Assembly (NCBI GenBank): GCA_002862435.1 | Contig: PKDC01000054.1 | Location: 1 to 62,107, forward strand | Direction: 5' to 3' | Source of the DNA: Pseudomonadota bacterium | Lineage (GTDB): Bacteria > Pseudomonadota > Gammaproteobacteria > UBA5335 | Length of the DNA stretch: 62,107 bases | In this document: one piece after another, positions 34,559 through 42,841 of the stretch | Position numbering within the stretch: position 1 is the stretch's first letter | How the letters are laid out: every line of letters starts with the position of its first letter | Program-made: the position numbers and the translations under genes | Notes under the pieces: generated by a model | Databases searched by the model: none | What the model was told of the DNA's origin: nothing | The model's input: only the letters and a program-made list of their open reading frames with translations

Positions 34559-35043
34559 TCATCCACCTCGATCGAAAAACGAAATTCCAGGCGTTCGGCA
34601 CGTTCCAGCCGGGTGCCATCCGCCGTCAGGGTCAGCGCCAGCGTGTCTTCCAGTCGGTCAGCCGCAATGCGACCGGCATAAATCAACGCCCGTTCACCGG
34701 AGCGCAGGCTGCCCGATTGCAAGAAGCCACGCGTGGTCCAGGTTGCGGTAATGGCGCCTTCGGCGCGTGCCGGCAACGTCATGAACACCCGAGCATTGCG
34801 ATCGCGCCAGGGCGCGAGCTGCAAGCGGACCAGCACGACCAGTTGACCGATCACGCGATTGCCGATGCCCTGGGACGGCGCCACCGACTCCCATTGCATT
34901 TTCAGGTTGGGCGTGAGGACCTGGCTGGCGCTGTCATCCACGGGATAGGTGGCGGCATGGGCGTCGGCGAACAGGATGCCGAGCCAGAGGACCGAGGCCA
35001 TGCCGGAAAATGAGGCGAGTCGGTGTGCGATGCGGCTTTTCAT
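34555..35043 (-). CDS. Small secreted pilin-like or accessory protein
   Basis: A 162-residue protein with signal peptide (SGMASVLWLGILFADAHAA). The mature part is all-beta by pattern; its last residues ERAERLEFRFSIEVDE look like a terminal donor-type strand. I do not recognise a family. It overlaps both neighbours by four bases (ATGA), so it is translationally coupled to pilin-like protein 2 and the chaperone. It could be a tip or minor subunit. Function is inferred from position only. Confidence 0.6.
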   Translation of the reverse strand: MKSRIAHRLASFSGMASVLWLGILFADAHAATYPVDDSASQVLTPNLKMQWESVAPSQGIGNRVIGQLVVLVRLQLAPWRDRNARVFMTLPARAEGAITATWTTRGFLQSGSLRSGERALIYAGRIAADRLEDTLALTLTADGTRLERAERLEFRFSIEVDE

Positions 35044-35711
35044 GGCGTGGCCAGGGTATAGGTGACGCGACCGTTATAGGTACCTGCCGGCACAATTTGA
35101 TCGTTTTGATAAAAGAACGTCAGGCAGCTTTCGCGCCAGGTATTGCGCAGGAAATTGGCGAGGAACTGGGTGCCACCGGCCACGAAGCTGCCCGCTGGAA
35201 CCGGCTGCGCAGCCGTGCCGTCGCCATTGCCGCTGCTGGTCCAGCGGATTTGCGAGAAGGGAATGCTGTTGGCTGAGCTCGATAACAGTGCGGCCGGAAC
35301 CTGGACGGAGAGCACGGCTGATTGGTTGGGGCTCCCAGGCCGGCGATAAAATCCGCCGATATACACCTCATTGGGCGGATTACAGAAGGTGAAGCCGTCA
35401 TAGAAGCTGATGGCCTGGGTGCTGTTGCTGGTCATCGACTGATCGACGCCGGTGCCGAGGGCCGTGGCCGGAACAGACAGCGAAACCCGATTCACGGTGC
35501 TGTTGTCGAGAGGCGTGCCGCCCGAGCCAAAAAAGCCCGTAAATGAGCCATTGCCGACCTGCAAATAGACCGCCACCGGTCCCGGACTGATATCGATGAT
35601 AAAAGCCTGCGCCGCCGGAGTGGTCAGTGCCGCCGCCCATCCCAAGCGCCACGCGAGCTGGGCTGCCCGCGGGCGGCGTGATGGTGACAAGGATGGGATC
35701 AGGGGGCGCAT
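35040..35711 (-). CDS. Pilin-like secreted protein 2
   Basis: A 223-residue protein with a signal sequence ending near PAAQAF (residue 37). The mature protein is rich in Ser, Thr, Gly and Asn, with one Cys pair (FTFCNPP and ESCLTFF), and ends PAGTYNGRVTYTLATP. That ending matches the PAGTY-x-G-x-VTYT pattern of the other pilin-like protein, and of many chaperone-usher and spore-coat-U subunits. The start at 35711 follows a gap of about 210 bases after the first pilin-like gene. It is likely a structural subunit or adhesin. The two Cys could form the subunit disulfide. Confidence 0.65.
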   Translation of the reverse strand: MRPLIPSLSPSRRPRAAQLAWRLGWAAALTTPAAQAFIIDISPGPVAVYLQVGNGSFTGFFGSGGTPLDNSTVNRVSLSVPATALGTGVDQSMTSNSTQAISFYDGFTFCNPPNEVYIGGFYRRPGSPNQSAVLSVQVPAALLSSSANSIPFSQIRWTSSGNGDGTAAQPVPAGSFVAGGTQFLANFLRNTWRESCLTFFYQNDQIVPAGTYNGRVTYTLATP

Positions 35712-35922
35712 GTGTTAAACCCGGCAAAGGATCGGGCTGCGCTTCTCCCGGCCCGGAAGAAGCGCAGCAAATCTGGGAACATGCAGCGGGCCGCAAGACC
35801 AAGCCTTTGGCTGGCGAGGGCAGATGACCCGTTCTTTGCGCCAGGGGTGCCCGCTGGCCGGCGCGCGAACCCAACGGGCCCAGGGGTGCCGCGGCTTATC
35901 TGGGCCACCTCCCGATCCCGGC
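35712..35922 (-). other. Gap between the two pilin-like genes
   Basis: No gene is supported here. It may hold a promoter, or an attenuation point that lowers expression of downstream genes relative to the first pilin-like gene. I see several GC-rich inverted segments (for example around 35733-35765) but no clear T-run. Confidence 0.3.
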
Positions 35923-36531
35923 TCAGGGCATGGCTGCGGTGTAGGTCACCCGGCCGTTGCGGGTATTGACTCCGCCATAGGTTCCCGCCGCCGCAGTCGC
36001 TGGGTTGAGATACGCGTAGGTCCAGGTCGATTGCAGATTGGTGACCTTGGTACTGATGTTGGGGGTTGGAGTCACCGGCGAACTCGCTCCGTCGGCCAGG
36101 GTGGGATGGGCGAGCGTCCCAATGTCCGGAGTGACGGTCGTCGAGATTTGATTCCATGAAATGGTATCGCCTCCACCATTGTTGAGCGCGCCAGCCGTCG
36201 ACGATGTGAGGGTAACTTGCCCATTGTTTCCAAACAGGCGGGCGGTTACGGCGCCGCCCGTCAGATCGCCGCCCGTCCCGCTGATGGGCGTGGTGGGATT
36301 GATCACGTCAGTTGCGGTGGGCGCAAAATCAATTTTGTCGACGGTGCTGCCATCAACACCAAACGTCCCGGTGCCGACCTGAAGAAACAGGACGCGGGGA
36401 ATGGTGATCTGAAAATCAAGTTTTGCGCTCGCGGTGCCCGCGCCGGAGACGATGTCGGACTCTGCCAGGGCCAGTGAAGGGAGGGCCGCCAGGGACACGG
36501 CTGAAGCGATGAGTTTGAATGATGGGCGCAT
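35923..36531 (-). CDS. Pilin-like secreted protein 1 (first gene of the cluster)
   Basis: A 202-residue protein with signal peptide (KLIASAVSLAALPSLALA). The mature sequence is Ser/Thr/Gly/Asn-rich and Cys-free, with motif KLDFQITIPRVLFLQVGTG near its start, shared in form with protein 2 (VAVYLQVGNG), and it ends GGVNTRNGRVTYTAAMP. The shared start and end mark the two as one family of subunits. It is the first gene of the seven-gene minus-strand cluster, so it is probably the most abundant subunit. AT-rich DNA with an inverted repeat lies upstream. Confidence 0.65.
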   Translation of the reverse strand: MRPSFKLIASAVSLAALPSLALAESDIVSGAGTASAKLDFQITIPRVLFLQVGTGTFGVDGSTVDKIDFAPTATDVINPTTPISGTGGDLTGGAVTARLFGNNGQVTLTSSTAGALNNGGGDTISWNQISTTVTPDIGTLAHPTLADGASSPVTPTPNISTKVTNLQSTWTYAYLNPATAAAGTYGGVNTRNGRVTYTAAMP

Positions 36532-36799
36532 GATGATCCTCTATTATTTTTGGGTTGTGGCGATCGGCATTGTTCTGGCCGGTGTGGTGCCATGCTGGCT
36601 TGTCGACCAGCGAAAGGTTTATCGGTCGTGTTCATGCATACTTTAATGCTTATTTTTTTAAGCATTGCAAATACCAAAGGCTGGAGATTTCCGACGTGTA
36701 CGCGAGCCCGCCATTGTCCAGTGAATAGCTCCAAAAAATAATATAAATCACTTTTTTTAGATGTTTTAATGTGTACCGGGGCCTTCGCCGCATGCGGGT
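36532..36799. promoter_or_regulatory. AT-rich regulatory gap upstream of the pilin-like genes
   Basis: This region is far more AT-rich than its surroundings. It contains a perfect inverted repeat AATGCTTA-TTTTTT-TAAGCATT at 36645-36666, plus further A/T runs around 36735-36760. It separates the pilin-like cluster from the FAD oxidoreductase gene, both transcribed leftward, so it probably carries the cluster promoter. The repeat could be an operator, or a terminator hairpin for the upstream gene. Confidence 0.45.
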
Positions 36800-37876
36800 T
36801 CAGGTCCACGCGAGGTGGTGGGCATACCGCATGACATCCCGATCTTCAGGGAGCGGCGCGCCCGAGGCCAGGTGCTGGGCCAGTTGAGCGGCGCTGTCCG
36901 GCGCGCGCAGGATGCCCCGGCTGCCCAGTCCGTTGAAGATCGCCAGCCAGGGCCACCTGGGGTGGCGGCCGAGGACAGGTTCACGATCGGGTGGCGCCAT
37001 CCGCGTGCCGGCGCAATGCCCGAGCACCTCGATGGGCAGGGGCATCCTCAGGCGCGCGGCCAGGGCATTCAGCAGAGCTTCCCGGCCGGCATCCGTGGGC
37101 CCGGAGACGGCGCGTCCAGGATGATGGGTGGCGCCGAGCCAATAGCGTTGCCGGCCCAGCGGCACCAGTGTGAAGCCGGCGCTGATGGCGCCCGGCAGAT
37201 CAATGGGAAGATGCAGGCTCAGGCTTTCGCCGCCATCGGCGTGGAGCGGCAGGCTGTGCCAGTGCGGATTTTCGCTGATGGCCGCGCCTTCACAGGACAC
37301 CACGCAATCGACGGCATGTCCTTGCCAGCGCACGCCCTGGCCTCGGAAACGGATTGCTGTCCAGTCGAAGCATTCGGCGGCCTGATCCGGCATGGCCCAA
37401 CGCGCCGCAGAACCTGCCAATAGTGCCGCCAGATCCAGCCGCCAGCCCTGATGGATGTCCAGGCTGCCGAAGGGCGCATGAAACGGATCCGGCCGGGTGT
37501 CGGTATGCTGCCAGACGCTCAGCCAGGGATGGCGCATGTCACGGGCGCGGCCCTGTTCCACAGCGTCCTGGCACAGTCGGCGAATGGGCATGGGTTCGAC
37601 CAAGGGCTGGCCAAGCTGCGCCGCCAGGTGTTCATAATGAATGCGGGCTTGCTCGCAACGACGCGCCAGGTCGGGCGAGACGGCCAAGCGTGGCCCGGTC
37701 AGCGGATTCATCAGGCCACCAGCGGCCCGGGATGCGCCGCCCCGGGTACGCGCATCGATCGTGGCAACGCGCTGCCCGGCCCGCTCCAGTTCCCAGGCAA
37801 GCAGGGTGCCCGCGAGGCCTTGACCCACGATCAGGGTATCGATGGGGAACGCAGTGGGGCGGACAGTGGATCGCAC
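36800..37876 (-). CDS. FAD-dependent oxidoreductase (DAO family)
   Basis: A 358-residue flavoprotein. Near the N-terminus is the dinucleotide-binding motif DTLIVGQGLAGTLLAWELER, followed by GGASRAAGGLMNPLTGPR as in D-amino-acid-oxidase-like proteins. The C-terminal IFNGLGSRGILRAPDSAAQL closes the FAD site. The substrate is unknown. No ATG lies near the domain; the GTG at 37876 is the most natural start, with GGTCGAG nine bases before it, but the true start could lie elsewhere in the open frame that begins at 38032. It is the last gene before the pilin-like cluster but is probably unrelated to it. Confidence 0.78.
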   Translation of the reverse strand: MRSTVRPTAFPIDTLIVGQGLAGTLLAWELERAGQRVATIDARTRGGASRAAGGLMNPLTGPRLAVSPDLARRCEQARIHYEHLAAQLGQPLVEPMPIRRLCQDAVEQGRARDMRHPWLSVWQHTDTRPDPFHAPFGSLDIHQGWRLDLAALLAGSAARWAMPDQAAECFDWTAIRFRGQGVRWQGHAVDCVVSCEGAAISENPHWHSLPLHADGGESLSLHLPIDLPGAISAGFTLVPLGRQRYWLGATHHPGRAVSGPTDAGREALLNALAARLRMPLPIEVLGHCAGTRMAPPDREPVLGRHPRWPWLAIFNGLGSRGILRAPDSAAQLAQHLASGAPLPEDRDVMRYAHHLAWT

Positions 37877-38097
37877 GTAATTGGGCTCGACCAAATGCCT
37901 GACTGTACCGCGGCGCCGTCCTGCTGGATAATTTGCCGGGGTGTGGCTTTTGCACGCCATATGCCAGGCCGGGGATGTTCCATCGAACGAGCACCGATCC
38001 GGACTGAAACTGCGCCTCATGGGCGCATGCATGTCGTCCCAGGCAAAAACGAATCTTTCAAGCGTCTGACTTTAAACGATAGAGCAGGAATATCTGT

Positions 38098-38880
38098 ATG
38101 GCTGAGTGGCTGATGTGGGTGAACGATCCAGAAGCGTGGATCGCTCTGGTGACCTTGATTCTTCTTGAGATCGTGCTCGGAATCGACAATATCGTCTTCA
38201 TCTCCATCCTTTCGGATCGGCTGCCGCCAGCGCAGCGGCCGCGCGCGCGACAATTGGGCCTGGCGGTGGCCATGATCACCCGAATCCTGTTGTTGTTATC
38301 GCTGGCGTGGATGGCGCGCTTGACGACGCCGCTGATTTCGTTCATGAGTTTTGACATTTCGGGTCGGGACCTGATTCTGTTGGCCGGTGGCTTGTTCCTG
38401 CTGGTCAAGGCCACTTTGGAAATCTACGACAAGCTGGAAGGGGAGGAAGGTGAGCGGGACGCCAAGGCCATGGGTGGGTTCACGGCCGTCATCATCCAGA
38501 TCGGCATCATGGATATCGTGTTTTCGCTGGATTCGGTGATCACCGCGGTGGGTATGTCGGATCACATCCCGGTGATGGTGATCGCGGTTGTTGCGGCCGT
38601 CCTGTTCATGATGGTGGCGGTCAACCCGGTGAGTAATTTCATCGATCATCATCCTTCGGTGAAGATCCTGGCATTGAGTTTCCTGATCATGATCGGCATG
38701 GTCCTGGTGGCAGAGGGACTGTCGTTCCACGTGCCCAAGGGCTATGTGTACTTCGCCATGGCGTTCTCGATATTCGTCGAGATGGTCAACATCCGCATCA
38801 AGGGTGCGCGCGCCGTGACGCCGGTGGAGTTGCGCCAGCCCTATACGGAGCATCCCCGGGACCCGTCCAAGCCGGAATAA
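38098..38880 (+). CDS. TerC-family membrane protein
   Basis: A 260-residue protein with seven to eight helices. The Asp-containing motifs LEIVLGIDNIVFISILSDRL (helix 1) and GIMDIVFSLDSVITAVGM (helix 5) are the hallmark of TerC/Alx proteins; both conserved Asp residues are present. The family exports or handles metal ions, for Alx and related proteins manganese, and in other members protects against tellurite. There is no yybP-ykoY signature in the 200 bases upstream, unlike the exporter at 23860. GAGCAGGAATA serves as a weak ribosome-binding site. Confidence 0.9.
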   Translation: MAEWLMWVNDPEAWIALVTLILLEIVLGIDNIVFISILSDRLPPAQRPRARQLGLAVAMITRILLLLSLAWMARLTTPLISFMSFDISGRDLILLAGGLFLLVKATLEIYDKLEGEEGERDAKAMGGFTAVIIQIGIMDIVFSLDSVITAVGMSDHIPVMVIAVVAAVLFMMVAVNPVSNFIDHHPSVKILALSFLIMIGMVLVAEGLSFHVPKGYVYFAMAFSIFVEMVNIRIKGARAVTPVELRQPYTEHPRDPSKPE

Positions 38881-38903
38881 CGCCTATCGACGGAGGATAG
38901 GCC

Positions 38904-39668
38904 TTGGCATCAGTTCAAGGCTGTTTGCTGGATTTGAGCGGGGTGCTGCATGTCGGCAGCGCCCCACTCCCCGGTGCCCGCGAGGCAGTGAGCCGTCTGC
39001 GCCGCCTGCCGATCGGCTTGCGTTTTCTCACGAACACCAGCCGTACCCCGCATGCCCTCCTGTTGGCCCAGATGAACCAGATGGGCCTTGATATTACCGC
39101 AGGCGAACTCTTGACTGCCCCTCTGGCGACGCGCCTGGTGCTGGAACACCGAGGACTGCGGCCCTATCTCTTGATCCATCCCCACTTGCGGCCCGATTTC
39201 GCGGGCTTGCCCAGGCATCGACCCAATGCGGTGGTGGTGGGGGACGCGGGACCCTACTTCAGTTACCAAAGACTCAATTGTGCACTGCGCTTGCTGATGG
39301 AAGGCGCGCCATTGCTGGCGATTGCGCAGAACCGCTACTTCATGGCGGCCGATGGGCTGAACCTGGATGCCGGCGCCTTTGTGGCCGGGCTCGAATATGC
39401 CGCGGGGCTTCGCGCGGAAGTCATCGGCAAACCAGCGGCGGCGATGTTTCATGCCGCCTGCGCCCAACTGGGGCTGTCGCCGGATCAGGTCGTCATGGTG
39501 GGGGATGACGTGGAGGCCGATGTGCTGGGGGCGCTGGATGCCGGCTTGCAGGCGGCCTTGGTGCGTACCGGAAAATTTCGGGAGACTGATGCCGATCAAT
39601 TGGGGAATGGAGCCCCTGTGTATGCTGATGTCATGGACTTCGTGGACCACTTGGAAGCCAGCCTCTGA
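38904..39668 (+). CDS. HAD-superfamily phosphatase, subclass IIA (LHPP-like)
   Basis: A 254-residue phosphatase. Motif I is CLLDLSGVLHVG (DxSG form of the nucleophile loop), motif II FLTNTSRTP, motif III lysine in EVIGKPAAAMF, and motif IV VMVGDDVEADVLGALDAGL. The order matches IIA-type HAD enzymes such as LHPP and NagD; the substrate may be a small phosphoester or phospho-residue. The start is TTG at 38904, seven bases after a strong GGAGG, and no better ATG precedes it. It lies 23 bases after terC, so the two are likely one operon. Confidence 0.86.
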   Translation: MASVQGCLLDLSGVLHVGSAPLPGAREAVSRLRRLPIGLRFLTNTSRTPHALLLAQMNQMGLDITAGELLTAPLATRLVLEHRGLRPYLLIHPHLRPDFAGLPRHRPNAVVVGDAGPYFSYQRLNCALRLLMEGAPLLAIAQNRYFMAADGLNLDAGAFVAGLEYAAGLRAEVIGKPAAAMFHAACAQLGLSPDQVVMVGDDVEADVLGALDAGLQAALVRTGKFRETDADQLGNGAPVYADVMDFVDHLEASL

Positions 39669-39894
39669 GGCGCGCCGGGTGTCGCAAAACTGCGACGCTG
39701 GCATTTGAACATTGGGTTTCTTAAGGTGCTGCCCTAAGACCCGACAGGGAACCAGGTCAACCCTCTATTTTTCGGGAGCACGGCCGATAAACGTCATGAT
39801 GGTCCGCCAGAATGCTTACCAAACAAGAACGAGCAACAGGGTCCAGGTGGCCGCAGAAAAAAAATCCCCATTCTCAATTTAAGAGGAACGAGCC

Positions 39895-41136
39895 ATGAGT
39901 ACGACTGTACTGTTCAACCTGCCGGGAGCGTCCGGACACATCAATCCTACCGTGGGACTGGTGTCTGGCTTGATCAATCGCGGCGAGCGCGTCATCTATT
40001 ACGCGGGAGAGGACAGTCGTCGGCAATTCGAGGCTTTGGGCGCGACCTTTCGCACCTATGCACCGTTTTTTGAGTACCAGCACAGCGCAGCAATGGCTAC
40101 TGCGCTGCTCGATGGCGCTTTCATGATGCTTGGCCAAGCCGAAAACGCGCTGGCCGGCTTGGTCCGGGTCATGGAGCAGGACAAGCCCGACTACATTCTC
40201 TACGATTCCTGTTGCCTGTTCGGAAAATACGTGGCGCAGCGCCTCGGGGTCCCCGGGATTTGCCTGGTCACCACCATCGTCAGTACGCCGCTGTTGTTGA
40301 CCTCCGATCTTCCATTGGCCTGGCAGGTGGCAAAGGAACTCACGGTCGGCGTGCCGCGGGTGTTTGAGGCAGTTCGCCGCATCAAGGACCTTTTGGCCTC
40401 AGTTGGACTGAAATATCGGGGATTGCTTTATCACATGTTTGATGTATTCGCCAACGAAGGCGACCTCAACATTGTGTTCCTGAGTCCTTCCGCCCAGCCT
40501 TTTCATCAATTCTTGAAAAAGAACTATCTGCTGGTGGGCCCTTCCATCCCCGAGGGACGCGATCCGCCAGCCGATCTGCCGATCGGATTGGGTTCGGCGC
40601 TGCCTGTGATCTACGTGTCCCTCGGCACGGTCCACAACCTCAAGCAGGATTTTTACCGTCAATGCTTCAAGGCGTTTGCCGAACTGCCCTGTCATGTGGT
40701 GATGTCGGTAGGAAAGGATACGGACATTGCCGCGCTGGGGCCCATCCCGGTCAACTTTACGGTGCGCAATCGCGTGCCCCAGTTGGAAGTGCTCAAGCGG
40801 ACACGGGTTTTCGTCAGCCATGGGGGCATGAACAGCATCAACGAAAGCCTATACTTCGGCGTGCCGCTGGTAATGGTGCCGCAGCAGGTTGAGCAGGGTT
40901 TCAACGCCCGCCGGGTGGAGAAACTTGGCGCGGGACGTTTGCTAAAATCCGAAAAAATCACCGTCGACAGCCTGCGTGAAGCGGTGAGCCAGGTGTTGCA
41001 GGATGAGCGATATCGACAGAACGCGGCGCAATTGGGCCAGCAAATGCAGGGCCTGGGCGGTTATGCTCGCGCGGTCGATGAAATCCTGCGTTTCGTGCAT
41101 GGCGACGTCCAGCCGGCGCTACGCAAAACCGCCTGA
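39895..41136 (+). CDS. UGT/MGT-type glycosyltransferase
   Basis: A 413-residue GT-B enzyme of the GT1 family. The N-terminal domain begins TVLFNLPGASGHINPTVGLV, and the C-terminal nucleotide-sugar site is RTRVFVSHGGMNSINESLYF followed by GVPLVMVPQQVEQ, matching macrolide glycosyltransferases and zeaxanthin or rhamnosyl transferases. It would glycosylate a small lipophilic acceptor in the cytoplasm. TAAGAGGAACG precedes the ATG. A four-helix membrane protein gene starts 22 bases downstream, likely in one operon. The acceptor is unknown. Confidence 0.88.
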   Translation: MSTTVLFNLPGASGHINPTVGLVSGLINRGERVIYYAGEDSRRQFEALGATFRTYAPFFEYQHSAAMATALLDGAFMMLGQAENALAGLVRVMEQDKPDYILYDSCCLFGKYVAQRLGVPGICLVTTIVSTPLLLTSDLPLAWQVAKELTVGVPRVFEAVRRIKDLLASVGLKYRGLLYHMFDVFANEGDLNIVFLSPSAQPFHQFLKKNYLLVGPSIPEGRDPPADLPIGLGSALPVIYVSLGTVHNLKQDFYRQCFKAFAELPCHVVMSVGKDTDIAALGPIPVNFTVRNRVPQLEVLKRTRVFVSHGGMNSINESLYFGVPLVMVPQQVEQGFNARRVEKLGAGRLLKSEKITVDSLREAVSQVLQDERYRQNAAQLGQQMQGLGGYARAVDEILRFVHGDVQPALRKTA

Positions 41137-41158
41137 TTGTTCCTGGAGTTCATCATCG

Positions 41159-41671
41159 ATGCAAACGAATGGATTGGACATTCGCCCTGTCCCGTTTCAT
41201 TGGGGCAGGGCGCTGATCATCAGCCTGACGGTGTTCCTGCTGGCGCTGATGGTGCTGCTGTTCGCGGTGGTCACCCAGATCGGCGTGGGAACTGGTGTTG
41301 GCCATCCAGGCATGCGCATTGATGGTGTGTTGTTTGGCGCCACCATTGCCGGACCGACGGTTTCGCTGTGGCCTATTCTGGCGGGTATTGTCCTCTACCC
41401 GGTGCTGGCGGGCCGCAATTGGACACGCGTTTTGTGGGTGCTGGCCCCTGTCGTCCTGATGCTGCTGGGGAATGGGGTGAACGCCCTGTTGCAGACGATG
41501 GCGATCACCCATGTTGTGTCTCAGTTCGGCCTGGGTTTGGTCGTGGAGTGGACAGGCGAGACATGGCTGAACAGCGGGGGAAATCTTCCTGCGACTGGCG
41601 GTTTTTTTCTGGGCTTGATGCTTCTATTCAAAAACGCGGTGTTTGATCCTGTTGCGGCTTCTCGTCCGTGA
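41159..41671 (+). CDS. Small membrane protein after the glycosyltransferase
   Basis: A 170-residue protein with four predicted membrane helices (for example RALIISLTVFLLALMVLLFA and ILAGIVLYPVLAG). I do not recognise a family. It starts shortly after the glycosyltransferase stop, with TGGAG 11 bases upstream, so it may help move or anchor the glycosylated product. Its 3' end overlaps the convergent glycosidase gene by 44 bases, both coding. Confidence 0.65.
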   Translation: MQTNGLDIRPVPFHWGRALIISLTVFLLALMVLLFAVVTQIGVGTGVGHPGMRIDGVLFGATIAGPTVSLWPILAGIVLYPVLAGRNWTRVLWVLAPVVLMLLGNGVNALLQTMAITHVVSQFGLGLVVEWTGETWLNSGGNLPATGGFFLGLMLLFKNAVFDPVAASRP

Positions 41672-42740
41672 GGCTGTCCAGAGCTTGCGCAATGATTCCC
41701 CGATAGCGTTCCCAGGCAGGCTTGGGACTGTGATCAGCCCGTAGCAGGCCGAAGTGACCCTCCCGCCCCGATTCCTCGGGGTTATCCAGATACTGATAGA
41801 AAAAGATTCCTGCCGCGCCCCCTTCGCGGGTGGCCTTGCTGATGGCTTGGATGTAGTCGGCCTGCAGGGCTTCCGTCCAGGGCGGGGTTTCGGTGTGCAT
41901 GCCGGTTTCCAGGATGATCACCGATCGCCCCTCACTGGCTCGGCTGGCGCGTGCAATCTGGCTTTTGATGTTTTCAGCCAAGGCAAGATCGGGAACGAAA
42001 CCAACGGGATAGGTGTGGACGCCGACCACATCATAATCAATGAGCTTATTCATGCGCTCGATGCCCGATTCAAACCCGGCGAGAGGCGTAATGCTGATGA
42101 TGACCTCCGCATCGGGCGCGTGCGTCTGTACCGCATGAGCCAGCGTCTGCATCACCTGATCCATGAAATCCGGTGTCCAGATGCCCACACGCCAGCCAAT
42201 CAGGGTATGCACATTGGGAATATTGAACTCATTTTCGAGTGCAAAACTGGGGATGCGTCCCGCAAAATGCTGCGTCGTGGTTTCGGCGTATCGCTTGAGT
42301 GCGGCGAGATACGCGGTTTCATTGAGATGCCGCGTCCAGGGCGGGGTGATGGGACGATTGCCGTTGTAGCCACCGCCAATTTTCCCCACCACCTTGAGGC
42401 CCCGCCGATTGGCGGCATCAATCAAGATGTCGAAGTAGGAAAAATCCATTGGGCCATCGCGTGTCGCCTGGATGCGCGCCCAGGCCAGATCGATGCTGAG
42501 CCAGCCAATGCCCAGATCCGCCATACGGTCGATATCCGCAGGGGTTAATTCATAGCCCGGCAAGGCAACATGATAAGCCACCAGTCCCCAGCGGAAAGCC
42601 TGGGGTTGAGTCGGTGGTGCCACGGGGGAGGGGGCGTCAGGAGGATCAGCGTGCACGGTCAAAGCAGCGAAGCCAAGCCAAAAGGCGGCCAGTAGCTGTC
42701 GAGCGCGCGGCCATTGAAAACGAGGGATCAGGGTGTGCAT
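41628..42740 (-). CDS. Secreted clan GH-A glycoside hydrolase-like protein (copy 2)
   Basis: A 370-residue protein with signal peptide (ARQLLAAFWLGFAALTVHA). It is a paralog of the protein at 30310-31428. FRWGLVAYHVALPGYELTPA, DFSYFDILI, SFALENEFNIP (acid/base Glu) and SVIILETGMHT (nucleophile Glu) align with copy 1 without large gaps. The catalytic Glu pair appears intact. The sugar is unknown. It lies alone, with the glycosyltransferase operon on the opposite strand, about 10 kb from copy 1. The two probably serve related surface glycans; this is inference. Confidence 0.78.
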   Translation of the reverse strand: MHTLIPRFQWPRARQLLAAFWLGFAALTVHADPPDAPSPVAPPTQPQAFRWGLVAYHVALPGYELTPADIDRMADLGIGWLSIDLAWARIQATRDGPMDFSYFDILIDAANRRGLKVVGKIGGGYNGNRPITPPWTRHLNETAYLAALKRYAETTTQHFAGRIPSFALENEFNIPNVHTLIGWRVGIWTPDFMDQVMQTLAHAVQTHAPDAEVIISITPLAGFESGIERMNKLIDYDVVGVHTYPVGFVPDLALAENIKSQIARASRASEGRSVIILETGMHTETPPWTEALQADYIQAISKATREGGAAGIFFYQYLDNPEESGREGHFGLLRADHSPKPAWERYRGIIAQALDSLTDEKPQQDQTPRF

Positions 42741-42841
42741 GGCGTATCCCCAGATTGAGGGGCATCATTCCCACGAAACAGCGCTGAAATCAAGACCATC
42801 AGCCGGCTGCGGCGCGGCGGCCGCAACCGGCTGATTTTACT

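Noticed and set aside
37877-38097. Possible second Mn riboswitch upstream of terC
   Set aside because: No GGGGAGUAG or matching downstream segment is present.
39681-39700. Small hairpin GTCGC-AAAACT-GCGAC after the HAD phosphatase
   Set aside because: Too short and without a T-run to call a terminator or ncRNA.
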